Part shown: in pieces, positions 1 to 8,613 of the stretch
Position numbering within the stretch: position 1 is the stretch's first letter
How the letters are laid out: the number at the start of each line of letters is the position of its first letter
Origin: CAZJRB01 sp964547995
Lineage (GTDB): Bacteria > Planctomycetota > Planctomycetia > Pirellulales > Thermoguttaceae
NCBI GenBank assembly: GCA_964547995.1
Contig: CAZJRB010000017.1
Coordinates: 1 to 64,000 of the forward strand
Length of the DNA stretch: 64,000 nt
Direction: 5' to 3'
Translations under genes and position numbers: made by a program
The notes under the pieces: generated by a model
What the model saw: only the letters and a program-made list of their open reading frames with translations
What the model was told of the DNA's origin: nothing
Databases searched by the model: none

Positions 1-283
1 ATGGCTGGCTGGACCTTTCCCGTAAGGCTCTTTCATCCTCAACTCCAAGCCGGTTCATCCCGGCGCTTTCACTGTCCCCATTTTTCTCATTTTCTTCTTT
101 TCTTTCATTTTCTTCCGCCACGACGACGCTCGCCGAGTCGTCCTCGATCTCTACGAGCCGGTTCCAGGCATCGTACTTGGCTGAAATGCTGTTGGCCAGG
201 TCGCTCGACTTCGGCAGCGCAGTCATGTTGCCCGCGGCGTCGTGGGCGGGATCGGATCGCGGTAAGAATTCAAACGCAAAAAA
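1..283 (-). pseudogene. RHS/YD-repeat protein remnant, partial at window edge
   Basis: Translating the minus strand leftward from about position 268 gives a stretch with the RHS core signatures DPAHDAAGNMTALP and KYDAWNRLVEIEDD. These match the 'YDaaGNMT ... YDAWNRLV' pattern of RHS repeat-associated proteins, which are large secreted polymorphic toxins or surface proteins. The frame opens directly after the TAG stop at 284-286, with no plausible start codon before the motif. After residues VVVAE it runs into a Glu/Lys/Asn-rich tail where a YD repeat would be expected. It is therefore best read as a decayed fragment that continues beyond the left edge. A real RHS gene with its C-terminal tip outside the window cannot be excluded. 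Confidence 0.5.
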
Positions 284-664
284 CTAGCTGCGTCCCCGTT
301 TCGACTCCCCAAGCAGTTCAATAGCGCGATCGAGAGTCATTGTGAGTACATTGTCATCGGGTCCTATGCGCGTGGTAACATGACCGATAATGGTTTCCGA
401 ATCGACGAATGCTCCACGTTCTTCCAGACGAATCTGCACATCAGCGCCGGTCACGGGATGCTTACCAAGTGTGCGAGGGAATCGCAGAATTTCGGTCGCA
501 GTCTCAAGGGTCACTGCACTCGGATCCAGGCCCGGCGGTAACCAACAGCCGAGGGGCTTAGGGTCTGCCTCTGTTGCGTCACCGCATTGGATGTATGGTC
601 CGAAAGGGCTGCGGACTACGTAAACCGGCAATCCGTTTTCGGAATGAAGACCAAGGCAGATCAT
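284..664 (-). CDS. Standalone topoisomerase I C-terminal-repeat-like protein, copy A
   Basis: This 126-residue ORF resembles only the very C-terminus of planctomycete-type DNA topoisomerase I (topo C-terminal repeat, Toprim_Crpt). Visible pieces are GLPVYVVRSPFGPYIQCGD, DPSAVTLETATEILRFPRTLGKHPVTG, and the closing DDNVLTMTLDRAIELLGE. There is no Toprim domain and no catalytic tyrosine region, so it cannot be a topoisomerase by itself. A near-identical copy lies upstream at 750-1133. The RHS remnant follows it in the same frame after the stop. It could be a duplicated gene fragment, a small DNA-binding protein, or, by location only, something carried with an RHS locus. Its function is unknown. 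Confidence 0.55.
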   Translation of the reverse strand: MICLGLHSENGLPVYVVRSPFGPYIQCGDATEADPKPLGCWLPPGLDPSAVTLETATEILRFPRTLGKHPVTGADVQIRLEERGAFVDSETIIGHVTTRIGPDDNVLTMTLDRAIELLGESKRGRS

Positions 665-1157
665 CCGAACCTCCGATCACTACATGACGGTGTTCTTTGG
701 AAATCCCAACGTATTCAAGTAAACGGTAGAGAGAATCATCACACCGTTACTACCTTCCAATCTGCTCAAGGAGTTCAATAGCGCGATCGAGAGTCATTGT
801 GAGTACATCGTCGTCCGGTCCTATGGGTGTGACCACATGACGCTTCTTACCTTCCACAATGATTTCCGAACGAATAAGGGCTCCACGTTGTTGCAGATGA
901 ACTCGCACATCAGCGCCGGTCACGGGATGCTTACCAAGTGTGCGAGGGAATCGCAGAATTTCGGTCGCAGTCTCAAGGGTCACTGCACTCGGATCCAGGC
1001 CCGGCGGTAACCAACAGCCGAGGGGCTTAGGGTCTGCCTCTGTTGCGTCACCGCATTGGATGTATGGTCCGAAAGGGCTGCGGACTACGTAAACCGGCAA
1101 TCCGTTTTCGGAATGAAGACCAAGGCAGATCATCCGAACCTCCGGTCACTACATGAC
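436..1157. repeat. Direct repeat, two units of 253 bp (436-688 and 905-1157)
   Basis: The two units are almost identical; I see one mismatch near their right end (cgatcac against cggtcac). They cover the 5' part of both small ORFs plus about 24 bp upstream of each start codon, so each ORF has the same leader. A second shorter similarity, about 50 bp at 318-367 and 778-827 with offset 460, covers their 3' ends. Confidence 0.9.
750..1133 (-). CDS. Standalone topoisomerase I C-terminal-repeat-like protein, copy B
   Basis: This 127-residue paralog of the downstream ORF has the same N-terminal 75 or so residues and a diverged second repeat (RVHLQQRGALIRSEIIVEGKKRH in place of QIRLEERGAFVDSETIIGH). 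It closes with a DDDVLTMTLDRAIELLEQ motif like the end of topA. The DNA of 905-1157 is almost identical to 436-688 with an offset of 469, so the pair arose by a recent tandem duplication or gene conversion. The divergence of the second half suggests at least one copy has been free to change. No upstream partner gene is visible. Function unknown. Confidence 0.55.
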   Translation of the reverse strand: MICLGLHSENGLPVYVVRSPFGPYIQCGDATEADPKPLGCWLPPGLDPSAVTLETATEILRFPRTLGKHPVTGADVRVHLQQRGALIRSEIIVEGKKRHVVTPIGPDDDVLTMTLDRAIELLEQIGR

Positions 1158-1614
1158 TGGGAAAGAAAAAGTGGGTTTGCTTTCTCGGTCGACCGCGGGG
1201 GCGTATGGTTCGGTCGAGATGGAGACGTTTTGACAATCGTTTTACCCAAGCGGCGTCGCCGTAGGGTAGGCCGGTCTCGTTGCTGCGGCGGACCGCTGCT
1301 AGCTCCGAATCGCCGGGCGTCTGGTGGATATAATTCTGGTATCAGAGCGCCGTTAGTCGTTAGTGGGGTTGTCGCGCAATAAACGGGACAGATGGACCGG
1401 TCCAAATTTGGAAATTCTGTGGACCAATTCGGGAAGACCCTACTTCACTTCTCCGGCGACCGTTAGGGATCTTCGCCCGGTTTTCCCCCCGCTTATCTAT
1501 CCTGCGCGACGCTTCGAACCCACGGGTCATGATTCTACCCCCCGACCGCCCCGGCGTCAACGGAAGAGGGAAGGAGGGGGAAGAGGGGAGCAGGGGAGCA
1601 GGGCCCCGATTTGC
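1158..1614. other. Gene-free interval
   Basis: No convincing coding sequence. The right end carries a purine-rich tract, roughly 1561-1605, made of GGGAGCAGGGGAG-type units. The same unit recurs at 19857-19869, and its complement has counterparts near 58981-59003. A perfect TATAAT hexamer sits at 1329-1334 on the plus strand, but no plus-strand gene follows it. Confidence 0.6.
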
Positions 1615-3681
1615 CTACTCGTCCGAGAAAACCCGCGTGCTCTCTTCCTTGGTGACCGGGCTTTGCATCTCGTTGGTCAGCAGTTGGAACCGTGTCCGCA
1701 GGTCACCCGGCTGGAGCGCCTGGGCGCGGACGCGGTAGGTGGTGTCGGCCTTGGGGGCAAGCCGGGCGAGGTCGTCGAACACCACGCGGTTCCCCTCGAC
1801 CTGGTTTTGCGACGGGCCGTCGGCTGCCAGGGGCCGCAACTGGGGCGGTAGCACCACGACCAGTTTCACGTTCGTCGCCGCCTTCGAGCCCTGGTTCACG
1901 ATCCGGACCTCGTAGGTGGTTTCGCCGCCGACTTCGATCGGATCGGTCGCGTCGGCCACCTGGAACATGATCGCCGCGATGCCTTCGATCAAGACAGGCT
2001 GCTTTTTCTCGACGGTGATGCCCTTTTCGGCCGTGCTGCGCAGGCGGATGCTCTGGTCGCCGGCTTCGACCGGCATGGTGACCAGCTCGACGGTTCCGGA
2101 CTCGTTGACCGGCAACTCCTCCAGCCGCCAGAAGACGGCCCGCTGGGCTTCGTCGTAGTGTCCGGCGTTGTTGGCGCTGACGAATTTCAGCCCGCGGGGC
2201 AGATAGGCGGCCAGTTCGACCTTTTCGGCCGCCGCGGTGCCGGGGTTCGTGACCGACAACCGGTAGGTGGCCTCGCGTTCGAGGTACCGTCGCTTGGGCC
2301 CTGCCACGGCGACGTCCAATTTCGGTGCAACCACTTCGAGGTTCAGGCGGTTTTCGACGTGCAGGTTGCCTTCGCCCCGGGCGGTCAACACGTTGGTCAG
2401 TTGTCCGGGTCGGCTGGCGATCATGCTAAGTTCGAGTTTTCGGCTTTGGCCGGGCGGCAGATCGCCGATTTCGTATTCGAGGTCGCCGCCGGCGGGGTGC
2501 TGGAGCCCGACGGGAACGTGCTCTTCGATCACGACACCCGTCGCCACACCCGTACCGGGATTCGTGATGGTAATCGACAAGGTCAACTCCTCGCCGATGA
2601 GCACGCGGTCGGGGGCCGTCGTCTTCAGCGTCAACTCGGGCTTGGTGCAGCGACACCGGACAGATGCCTGGGCGTTGAAGGTGACCGTGGCAACGCTGCC
2701 GATGTCGCCCTCGGCGACCGGCATTACTTTCATCTCGACGGTCGTTTCGTCGTCGGGTTTCATGGTTCCGAGCTCCCAAACCAGCTCGCCGCGGGCATCG
2801 CTCGAAGTCCGCGGCGTGGTGCTGACCAGTTGGGTTCCTTTGGGGAGGAGGTCGCGGAGCACGACGTCGGCGGCGGTAACGGAGCCGGTGTTGCGGACGG
2901 TGGTGCGAAACAGTGCCGGTTTGCCGACCTGGATTTCGTCGGGGGCGGATTTCTCGATCGTCAGGTGCGGGCATTGCGGGCCCTCGAGCTGCTCGCTGCC
3001 GGGTTGGCCGGTGCCCTCTTCGATCGGAGGAGATTTGGCCAGGGGAGAAGGCGGGGTCGATCGGGGAAAGCCTTCTCGCGACAACAAAGCGGGTTGAACG
3101 CGGCCGTCCGACGGTGCGGCCGATGCCGCTTTCGGCGGTGGATAATTGCCCATGGAAGCGGCCGACGGAATGACGTCCCCGCGGATCGGATTGCTGCGGT
3201 TCTGAGTGCCAGGCGGTGGAATCCGTTGAGGGGCGCCGACGGGCGCCGCATGGGGATCAGCTCGGAAACGCCGGGGTGCTCCGACCGGCGCCGGGCGTCG
3301 CTGCAAGTTGGGGTATTGTCCGGGAGTCGGCGGGCCGCTCCCATCGCCGGCCGATGCCAGCAAAAGCGGTTTCACCGGCTCGGATGCCCCTTCCGGGCTC
3401 GTTGAGGGCGATTCCACTCCACGGTGACTGAACGGGTTGGAGAGCACCGTCGGCTCCGGCTTCTTCGGCACCGGGCCGGTTGGCTGAGTTAACGCGTGAA
3501 CCGGCTTTGTCACCGGTAGCTCGACAACCACCTTTGGCGCCGTTGTTTCACTGCTGGTTGAGGTCGATTCGAGGGCCTGCGGTGCAGGATCCCCCGAACC
3601 ACGCTGGGCTTGGGCAATGGCGATCAGACCCAAAGCGACTACGGTCACCAATGCGGCAATGCGGACTAAAAGACGCTTCAT
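1615..3681 (-). CDS. Secreted DUF11 repeat protein
   Basis: 688 residues. The N-terminus MKRLLVRIAALVTVVALGL... ending in AQAQ is a clear signal peptide, so the protein is exported. Residues of about 30-230 are a Pro/Ser/Gly-rich linker. From about residue 238 there are four immunoglobulin-like DUF11 (conserved repeat) domains. Each has the pattern 'vGe...y.ltVtNpGt..a.nV.l.d.lP.gl': TTVRNTGSVTAADVVL, ITITNPGTGVATGVVI, LSVTNPGTAAAEKVEL and VRIVNQGSKAATNVKL. DUF11 proteins are common surface or cell-envelope components in Planctomycetes. No catalytic domain is seen, and a structural or adhesive role is inference. The start codon sits directly before the signal peptide. Confidence 0.85.
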   Translation of the reverse strand: MKRLLVRIAALVTVVALGLIAIAQAQRGSGDPAPQALESTSTSSETTAPKVVVELPVTKPVHALTQPTGPVPKKPEPTVLSNPFSHRGVESPSTSPEGASEPVKPLLLASAGDGSGPPTPGQYPNLQRRPAPVGAPRRFRADPHAAPVGAPQRIPPPGTQNRSNPIRGDVIPSAASMGNYPPPKAASAAPSDGRVQPALLSREGFPRSTPPSPLAKSPPIEEGTGQPGSEQLEGPQCPHLTIEKSAPDEIQVGKPALFRTTVRNTGSVTAADVVLRDLLPKGTQLVSTTPRTSSDARGELVWELGTMKPDDETTVEMKVMPVAEGDIGSVATVTFNAQASVRCRCTKPELTLKTTAPDRVLIGEELTLSITITNPGTGVATGVVIEEHVPVGLQHPAGGDLEYEIGDLPPGQSRKLELSMIASRPGQLTNVLTARGEGNLHVENRLNLEVVAPKLDVAVAGPKRRYLEREATYRLSVTNPGTAAAEKVELAAYLPRGLKFVSANNAGHYDEAQRAVFWRLEELPVNESGTVELVTMPVEAGDQSIRLRSTAEKGITVEKKQPVLIEGIAAIMFQVADATDPIEVGGETTYEVRIVNQGSKAATNVKLVVVLPPQLRPLAADGPSQNQVEGNRVVFDDLARLAPKADTTYRVRAQALQPGDLRTRFQLLTNEMQSPVTKEESTRVFSDE

Positions 3682-3924
3682 GGGAACATCCCTGGAGAAA
3701 ATGGGTTAATTTAGCTAATCGGGGCAATCTAGAAAAGCCGTAACCCCGGCCTCAGTGGAAAATCCTCGCGCGGAGGTATCCGGGAATCAATAGTGGGGCG
3801 GGTTAGTACCAAAATCGGGCCGGCGGGGAAAGGGCAGTTTTTGGGAGGGGAGAGGGAAGTGGAGAGTGGACGGTGGGCAGAAAACCGTAGACAGTGGGAA
3901 GCGCATGGCAGCAGGTACGAAGCG

Positions 3925-4293
3925 CTAGACCGGTTTGTCTTCCGGTCCATACCGGCCGCGGTATTGCTCGGCGGGGTATTTCGCTTCGTTTTTCGCCATT
4001 TTCCGTTGAACGGCCGTTGAGAGATCGATGCCAAGCTCGTTCGACATCGCCATGGCGTAGCACAACACGTCGGCCAGCTCCTCGGCAACCTCATCCAGCT
4101 TCTGGGGCTCTTCGGCAAGCCTCTGCGAGCGTTCAGCCGTGATCCACTGAAAATGCTCCATCAATTCCGCCGACTCGATGGCCATCGACATCGCCAGATT
4201 TTTCGGCGAGTGGAACTGATGCCAATCGCGGGCGTCGACGAAGTCGTCGACCAGTCGCTTCAACTGCTCGATCGTGGTGGTCGAGTCGGACAT
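3925..4293 (-). CDS. MazG-like nucleotide pyrophosphohydrolase
   Basis: 122 residues with the all-alpha NTP pyrophosphohydrolase signature: IESAELMEHFQW, followed by EVAEELADVLCYAMAMSNELGIDL. The acidic residues of these E-x-x-E and E-x-x-D motifs bind Mg2+ in MazG and RS21-C6-type enzymes. The length and the FHSPKNLAMS segment fit the small dCTPase/RS21-C6-like group more than full-length MazG. The likely role is hydrolysis of non-canonical or excess (d)NTPs to monophosphates in the cytoplasm. It starts 15 nt after the stop of the pseudo-receiver gene, so the two are probably co-transcribed. The substrate cannot be read from the sequence. Confidence 0.85.
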   Translation of the reverse strand: MSDSTTTIEQLKRLVDDFVDARDWHQFHSPKNLAMSMAIESAELMEHFQWITAERSQRLAEEPQKLDEVAEELADVLCYAMAMSNELGIDLSTAVQRKMAKNEAKYPAEQYRGRYGPEDKPV

Positions 4294-4308
4294 GGGCGCG
4301 TCGAAACC

Positions 4309-5208
4309 TTACTCAAAGCCCGGCAACGTCTGCTGTTGCGGCGGATGCACTCGTTCGTGGTAGCGAAGCCGGTAACCCTCGGCCAGGTAGACCATCAGTT
4401 CCATGACCAGCAGGTCGGCACGAGTCATCACGTGCCGCGTGCTGCGGACGCCCAGGCCGCGAACGATTTCCTCCAGCACGTGCAGGTGTAAGTGCACGGC
4501 TTGCTGCGCGGTCAGCCGGGCGGAAACCAACAGCTTGGCCAACTCCCGCAGGTCGCCGGCGAGGTTCCCCGAGCCCATGATGACATAAGTCCGCAACAGC
4601 TCGCGGTAGTGGTCGATCAACTCGGGCGGCAGAAAGTCGACCGCGGACGAGCTTCCTGCGGCCGAAGCCAATTTCCACTGCTGCTGCAAGAGGTGCTGGG
4701 CCTCCTCGTGTTCGCGTCCGAGCCGCGTCTGTTCCGCAAGCTTAAGACGATGGTTCTCGCGGACCAATTGATGGCGGCGGACCGCCCGGGCGGCCACCCA
4801 GATAAGATTGCGCGTGGTCGTGGTATGGACACAGACGTAGCCGTCGGCCCCGACTTCATAACAGAAGACGGCCATTTCCTGCTCGCTCTGGGTGCCCATC
4901 ACGACGATCGGTTCATCGGCGCCGCCCGCCCGGTACCCTTCGATCAAATCGAGCGCGTCCAGATCGGGGGGTTCGTGGCTGACCAGGACCACGTCGAAGG
5001 CCTCGTCGCGGAGCCGTTCCAGCCCGGCGACGCCCCCGACCGCCTCTTCCAAGAGCACATGCGAGGCGCTGTCTGCCGCGAAGGCCTCGGCGAGCCAACC
5101 CCCCGTTCGCTGGCGGGTGGCGATGTACAGTACCCTCATTTGAGGGGGAAGGCCCTGCCATATTGAAGCAGGCATTTGGGAAGTCGGGTTTGTGAGTGTC
5201 GCCGCCAT
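4309..5208 (-). CDS. Atypical (pseudo-)receiver domain protein
   Basis: About 299 residues from the ATG at 5208; ATGs at 5175 and 5139 are also possible starts. The N-terminal part has the alternating fold of a CheY-like receiver: MRVLYIATRQ, FDVVLVSHEPPDLDALDLIEGY, PIVVMGTQSEQEM, GADGYVCVHTTTT. The usual phosphoacceptor Asp is replaced by Ser (in VSHEPPD), the acidic pair after beta-1 is missing, and the conserved Lys before alpha-5 is not present. It should therefore not be phosphorylated in the ordinary way. The C-terminal half is helical (RELAKLLVSARLTAQQAVHLHLHVLEEIVRG) and matches no output domain I recognise. It precedes the MazG-like gene and is divergent from larC. Confidence 0.65.
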   Translation of the reverse strand: MAATLTNPTSQMPASIWQGLPPQMRVLYIATRQRTGGWLAEAFAADSASHVLLEEAVGGVAGLERLRDEAFDVVLVSHEPPDLDALDLIEGYRAGGADEPIVVMGTQSEQEMAVFCYEVGADGYVCVHTTTTRNLIWVAARAVRRHQLVRENHRLKLAEQTRLGREHEEAQHLLQQQWKLASAAGSSSAVDFLPPELIDHYRELLRTYVIMGSGNLAGDLRELAKLLVSARLTAQQAVHLHLHVLEEIVRGLGVRSTRHVMTRADLLVMELMVYLAEGYRLRYHERVHPPQQQTLPGFE

Positions 5209-5380
5209 TGATCTGCCTGTCGGGGGTCGAAAGGACGGGAAACCGAGAATTGCGGGCGGTACTCTAGCGAAGGCCGGGTCCTGGGTCAATGTCGGACGGT
5301 TTCTTTCAGCGGACATTATCGCAGCAGAAACGCCTCCTCCCATGGCAAACTGGTTGGAAAACTGGCAAAATGCCAGCACC

Positions 5381-6556
5381 ATGACCAAGATTGCCTATCT
5401 CGATTGTACCAGCGGCATCAGTGGCGACATGACGCTTGGGGCCCTGGTTGACGCTGGGGTCGATTTGGCCCGGCTCAATGCGGCCGTCGGGTCGCTCGGC
5501 CTGCCCGGTTGCCGCCTTGTGGCCGGGGAGGTCAAGAAGCACGGGTTTCGGGCCACCCAGGTGTCGGTCGAGTACGAACCGGAACACGAACATCGCCACT
5601 TGGCCGACATCGTGGCCATGATCGACGCCGGGGATCTATCCGAGAAGCAGAAGGACACCGCCCGGCGGATATTCACGCGGCTCGCGGAAGCCGAGGCCGG
5701 AGTCCACGGCACAACGACCGAGGAAGTGCATTTCCACGAGGTGGGCGCGGCCGATTCGATCGCCGACATCGTCGCCGCAGCCGTCGGCTGGGACCTGCTG
5801 GGGGCGGACCGGATTGTCGCCTCGGCGGTGCCGACCGGCTGCGGGCAGCTCAAGATGGCCCATGGCACGTGCAGCATTCCCGCCCCCGCCACCGCCGAGT
5901 TGCTGCGCGGGGTTCCCCTGGCCGAATCGTCCATCCGCTTCGAGCTGACCACGCCGACCGGCGCGGCCATCCTCACCACGCTGGCCGACGGTTTCGGACC
6001 GGTCCCGGCGATGACGATCGAGAGGATCGGCTGCGGTGCGGGACAGAAGGACCTCGAGGAGCAACCCAACATACTGCGCCTTCTGGTCGGTGAAGCGGCC
6101 GAGGGCCCGCCTGCCGGCGATCAGGTCTGCGTGTTGGAAACCAATCTCGACGACATCAGCGGGGAGATGATCGGCTACTGCACGGCCCGGCTCTGGGAGG
6201 CCGGTGCATTGGATGTCTTCACCACCGCCATTCAAATGAAGAAGAACCGCCCCGGGGTGAAGCTCTCGGTCCTCTGCCGACCGGGTCAGATCGAAGCGAT
6301 CGAGGAAATCCTCTTCACCGAAACGACCACGCTGGGGGTACGCCGCTACACGGTCAACCGCCACGTCCTTTCCCGCGAGCCGCACACGGTCGAGACGCCG
6401 TGGGGGCCCGTTGAGGGCAAGATCGGCTGGCTGCGGAAGGATTCCCCGCGTTTTGCCCCGGAGTTCGAGTCGTGCCGGCGGATCGCCGCCGAGCAGAACG
6501 TGCCTTTAAGGACCGTCTACGATGCGGCACAAAAGGCGTTTGACGCAGGGGAGTAG
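5381..6556 (+). CDS. larC: LarC, nickel-pincer cofactor nickel insertase
   Basis: 391 residues from MTKIAYLDCTSGISGDMTLG, the conserved DUF111/LarC N-terminus. This start at 5381 is preferred over an in-frame extension to 5192, which adds 63 unrelated residues. Other LarC features are HFHEVGAADSIADI, the PTPTGAAIL-like FELTTPTGAAILTTL, and the C-terminal NLDDISGEMIGY ... KKNRPGVKLSVLCRP. LarC inserts nickel into the pyridinium bis-thiocarboxylate mononucleotide that LarA-type racemases and epimerases use. In Lactobacillus plantarum larC is split by a frameshift; here it is one intact frame. larB and larE are not in the window, but a LarA-family gene lies at 18276. Confidence 0.92.
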   Translation: MTKIAYLDCTSGISGDMTLGALVDAGVDLARLNAAVGSLGLPGCRLVAGEVKKHGFRATQVSVEYEPEHEHRHLADIVAMIDAGDLSEKQKDTARRIFTRLAEAEAGVHGTTTEEVHFHEVGAADSIADIVAAAVGWDLLGADRIVASAVPTGCGQLKMAHGTCSIPAPATAELLRGVPLAESSIRFELTTPTGAAILTTLADGFGPVPAMTIERIGCGAGQKDLEEQPNILRLLVGEAAEGPPAGDQVCVLETNLDDISGEMIGYCTARLWEAGALDVFTTAIQMKKNRPGVKLSVLCRPGQIEAIEEILFTETTTLGVRRYTVNRHVLSREPHTVETPWGPVEGKIGWLRKDSPRFAPEFESCRRIAAEQNVPLRTVYDAAQKAFDAGE

Positions 6557-6587
6557 GCAGAGGGCAGGGGAAGTCGGGCTAGCCGCC

Positions 6588-8561
6588 TCAAGGCACGCGA
6601 AGGGAACGAAGCCCGTCGAGCGGGTCCGGCTCGCGCTTTTTCAAGGGCGGCAATTTGTATTCCTTCAGCGGATAAAACACCCGCAGTCCGTCCGCCGTAA
6701 ATTCGGGCAGCGAGGCCTCCAGGTCCTCTCGCTTCTTCTTGGTCTTCTCGGCCAGGTCCCTGCCGAGGTTTCTCAGCAGCACCGCTACCTTTGCATGAAC
6801 GACTCCGGTCTCGCCGGCTTCCGCCCCTTTCACCGCGGAGTCTATTGCCGCACTCCAATCGACGGCAGCCTGCAAGTCGTGGCGTAGAAGCTCCGCAAGC
6901 CGTTGTAGCGAGTTGCGGACCAGTGCGGTGTCCGCAGCCGCAGGGGCAACCGACGTCAATTGCGTTATCTCATGTTCATTGTCCTTGCCGAACGTCATCA
7001 GGGTGCGGACGTGGTAGCCGGCCTCCGCCTGCGTTGTCTGATACAACGTGCGCAATTTCGCGGCAGACGACAGGAGGATTTGTTCCGCACGATCCGCCAA
7101 AAGTTCTGCTTGAGCGGTTTTCGCCTTCTTCCGATGCCTCGCATCGTTCTCTGCAAAGTCGTTCATCGACGCAACAAAGGGCTTTCGTACGGTCTCTTCC
7201 TTTTCCAGTATTTTTTTGAAGCGATTGCGAAACTCATTCAACTGGATTTGGCGCTGCCGAAGCCGGGCAATCTCTTCGCCGGTTACAACCGATTCGGTCC
7301 AATTCAGCGAGTTCAGCCGTTTTTTCGTTGAATCAAGGTCAGCCGTAAACGCTTTGCGGCTCCGGGCAAGAACTTCTTGTGCGTCTGCGTAGGAGTCCAG
7401 AAGCGTATCGAGAGGCGGACCCGCAGGCGCGCGCGCAGCCAGGGCGGAAAGCCCTCCGGCATCGTCCGCAAGAACGGGAAACTGCTCCGCAGACAGGTTC
7501 GTAAATCCTTTCGCGGCGTCCAGATGCTCTCCCGCAAGTGCCTCCAGCTCGACCACGAGTTTGCTCAGCTCCTGCCGTACGCGCGGCGGAGCAATCAACG
7601 GCGGCGACAACGCCATGATCTGCGACCGAACGCTCAGCAGGTCTTCATAGCTCTTTCGCGCCGTCCCTTCCGTCTTCGATAACCGCGTTTCGGCCGCCGT
7701 TCTCAATCGTTTGAGCTGGGCCTTTCTCTGATCAATACGGGGAGTCTTGCGGCCGCTGCGGATGAAGCCCGACTCCGCCCGAAGGTCCGAGTACTCCTTC
7801 CACGTCACCAGGGCCTCACGGATATTGGCAACCGTCTCGGCCGAAACGGAACGTGCAACGGCGGCTTCGCTTCCCGCAAGACTTTCAAGCTGTCTCACGA
7901 AATCAAGTGTTGCCACAACTGCGCGCTGTTGCTCTTTTTTGCGGCCGGCAGCCGCCCGGTCGCGCGCGGCCTTGTGCTCCAGAGCGATGGCCCGCGCTTT
8001 GTCTCTGAGGATTTCGACGAGGTGTGGATTGGTCAACGGTGTTCGCCATTCTCCCTCGATGGCCTCCTCCAATACCGAATCACTGACTTTCGCCAACATG
8101 GCTCTCAATCCTTCTTGATCCGTCACGAATTCGATCTCCTGGAGGATCGTCTGCGCCTCCGAGTCTCTCGTTTCCGAGGCCCGCGGATGAAGCTGGTATT
8201 CCCCGAGAAGAATCGCTGCCTCCGCCAGTTCTCCCTGTTCGAGGGCGGTGTGGGCCGATTGGAACAGGGCCTCCGCCTCCGCATCCTTCTTCTTGGATTC
8301 CAGGTAAAGCTGCAAGGCTTTGGCCCGTTTCCTGTCCGTGTCCGAAACGCCTTCGTTGCCAAGAACCGTTGCGAGCGTGTTTTCCGCGTCCTCGAGCTTC
8401 CCGGCCTCGATGTCGAGTTTCGCGGCCTCTATTGCTCCGGCGGCGTCGAATGAAGCCGCCGGCTCCGTGCCGCTGCCGGCGTTTTCCGGCTTGCCCTGGT
8501 CGCCCGGACCGCAGCCCACACAGAAAAAGAGCAGACTCACGAAAAGAATGTACCTTGTCAT
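6588..8561 (-). CDS. Coiled-coil lipoprotein of unknown function
   Basis: 657 residues from the ATG at 8561. MTRYILFVSLLFFCVGCGPGD is a lipoprotein signal peptide with the lipobox Cys at VGC. This start is chosen because the upstream in-frame Met would put 12 charged or polar residues ahead of the signal. The mature protein is a long, Ala/Glu/Lys/Arg-rich helical chain with tetratricopeptide-like helices near the N-terminus (LDIEAGKLEDAENTLATVL, FQSAHTALEQGELAEAAILL) and coiled-coil segments beyond. No enzymatic motif is visible. It is convergent with larC (31 nt gap) and lies 52 nt downstream of the PH-like membrane gene, probably in the same transcript. Confidence 0.75.
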   Translation of the reverse strand: MTRYILFVSLLFFCVGCGPGDQGKPENAGSGTEPAASFDAAGAIEAAKLDIEAGKLEDAENTLATVLGNEGVSDTDRKRAKALQLYLESKKKDAEAEALFQSAHTALEQGELAEAAILLGEYQLHPRASETRDSEAQTILQEIEFVTDQEGLRAMLAKVSDSVLEEAIEGEWRTPLTNPHLVEILRDKARAIALEHKAARDRAAAGRKKEQQRAVVATLDFVRQLESLAGSEAAVARSVSAETVANIREALVTWKEYSDLRAESGFIRSGRKTPRIDQRKAQLKRLRTAAETRLSKTEGTARKSYEDLLSVRSQIMALSPPLIAPPRVRQELSKLVVELEALAGEHLDAAKGFTNLSAEQFPVLADDAGGLSALAARAPAGPPLDTLLDSYADAQEVLARSRKAFTADLDSTKKRLNSLNWTESVVTGEEIARLRQRQIQLNEFRNRFKKILEKEETVRKPFVASMNDFAENDARHRKKAKTAQAELLADRAEQILLSSAAKLRTLYQTTQAEAGYHVRTLMTFGKDNEHEITQLTSVAPAAADTALVRNSLQRLAELLRHDLQAAVDWSAAIDSAVKGAEAGETGVVHAKVAVLLRNLGRDLAEKTKKKREDLEASLPEFTADGLRVFYPLKEYKLPPLKKREPDPLDGLRSLRVP

Positions 8562-8613
8562 GGCAAACGCTTCCGTAGTCATTGCGGTGCTTCTCAAAAC
8601 TCCGGGGGCCGGG

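Noticed and set aside
1329..1334. A perfect TATAAT hexamer on the plus strand
   Set aside because: No -35 partner of note and no plus-strand gene downstream; likely chance.
2158..3405. A 415-codon plus-strand frame
   Set aside because: Lies antisense to the DUF11 protein, has no recognisable domain, and the minus-strand frame is far better supported.
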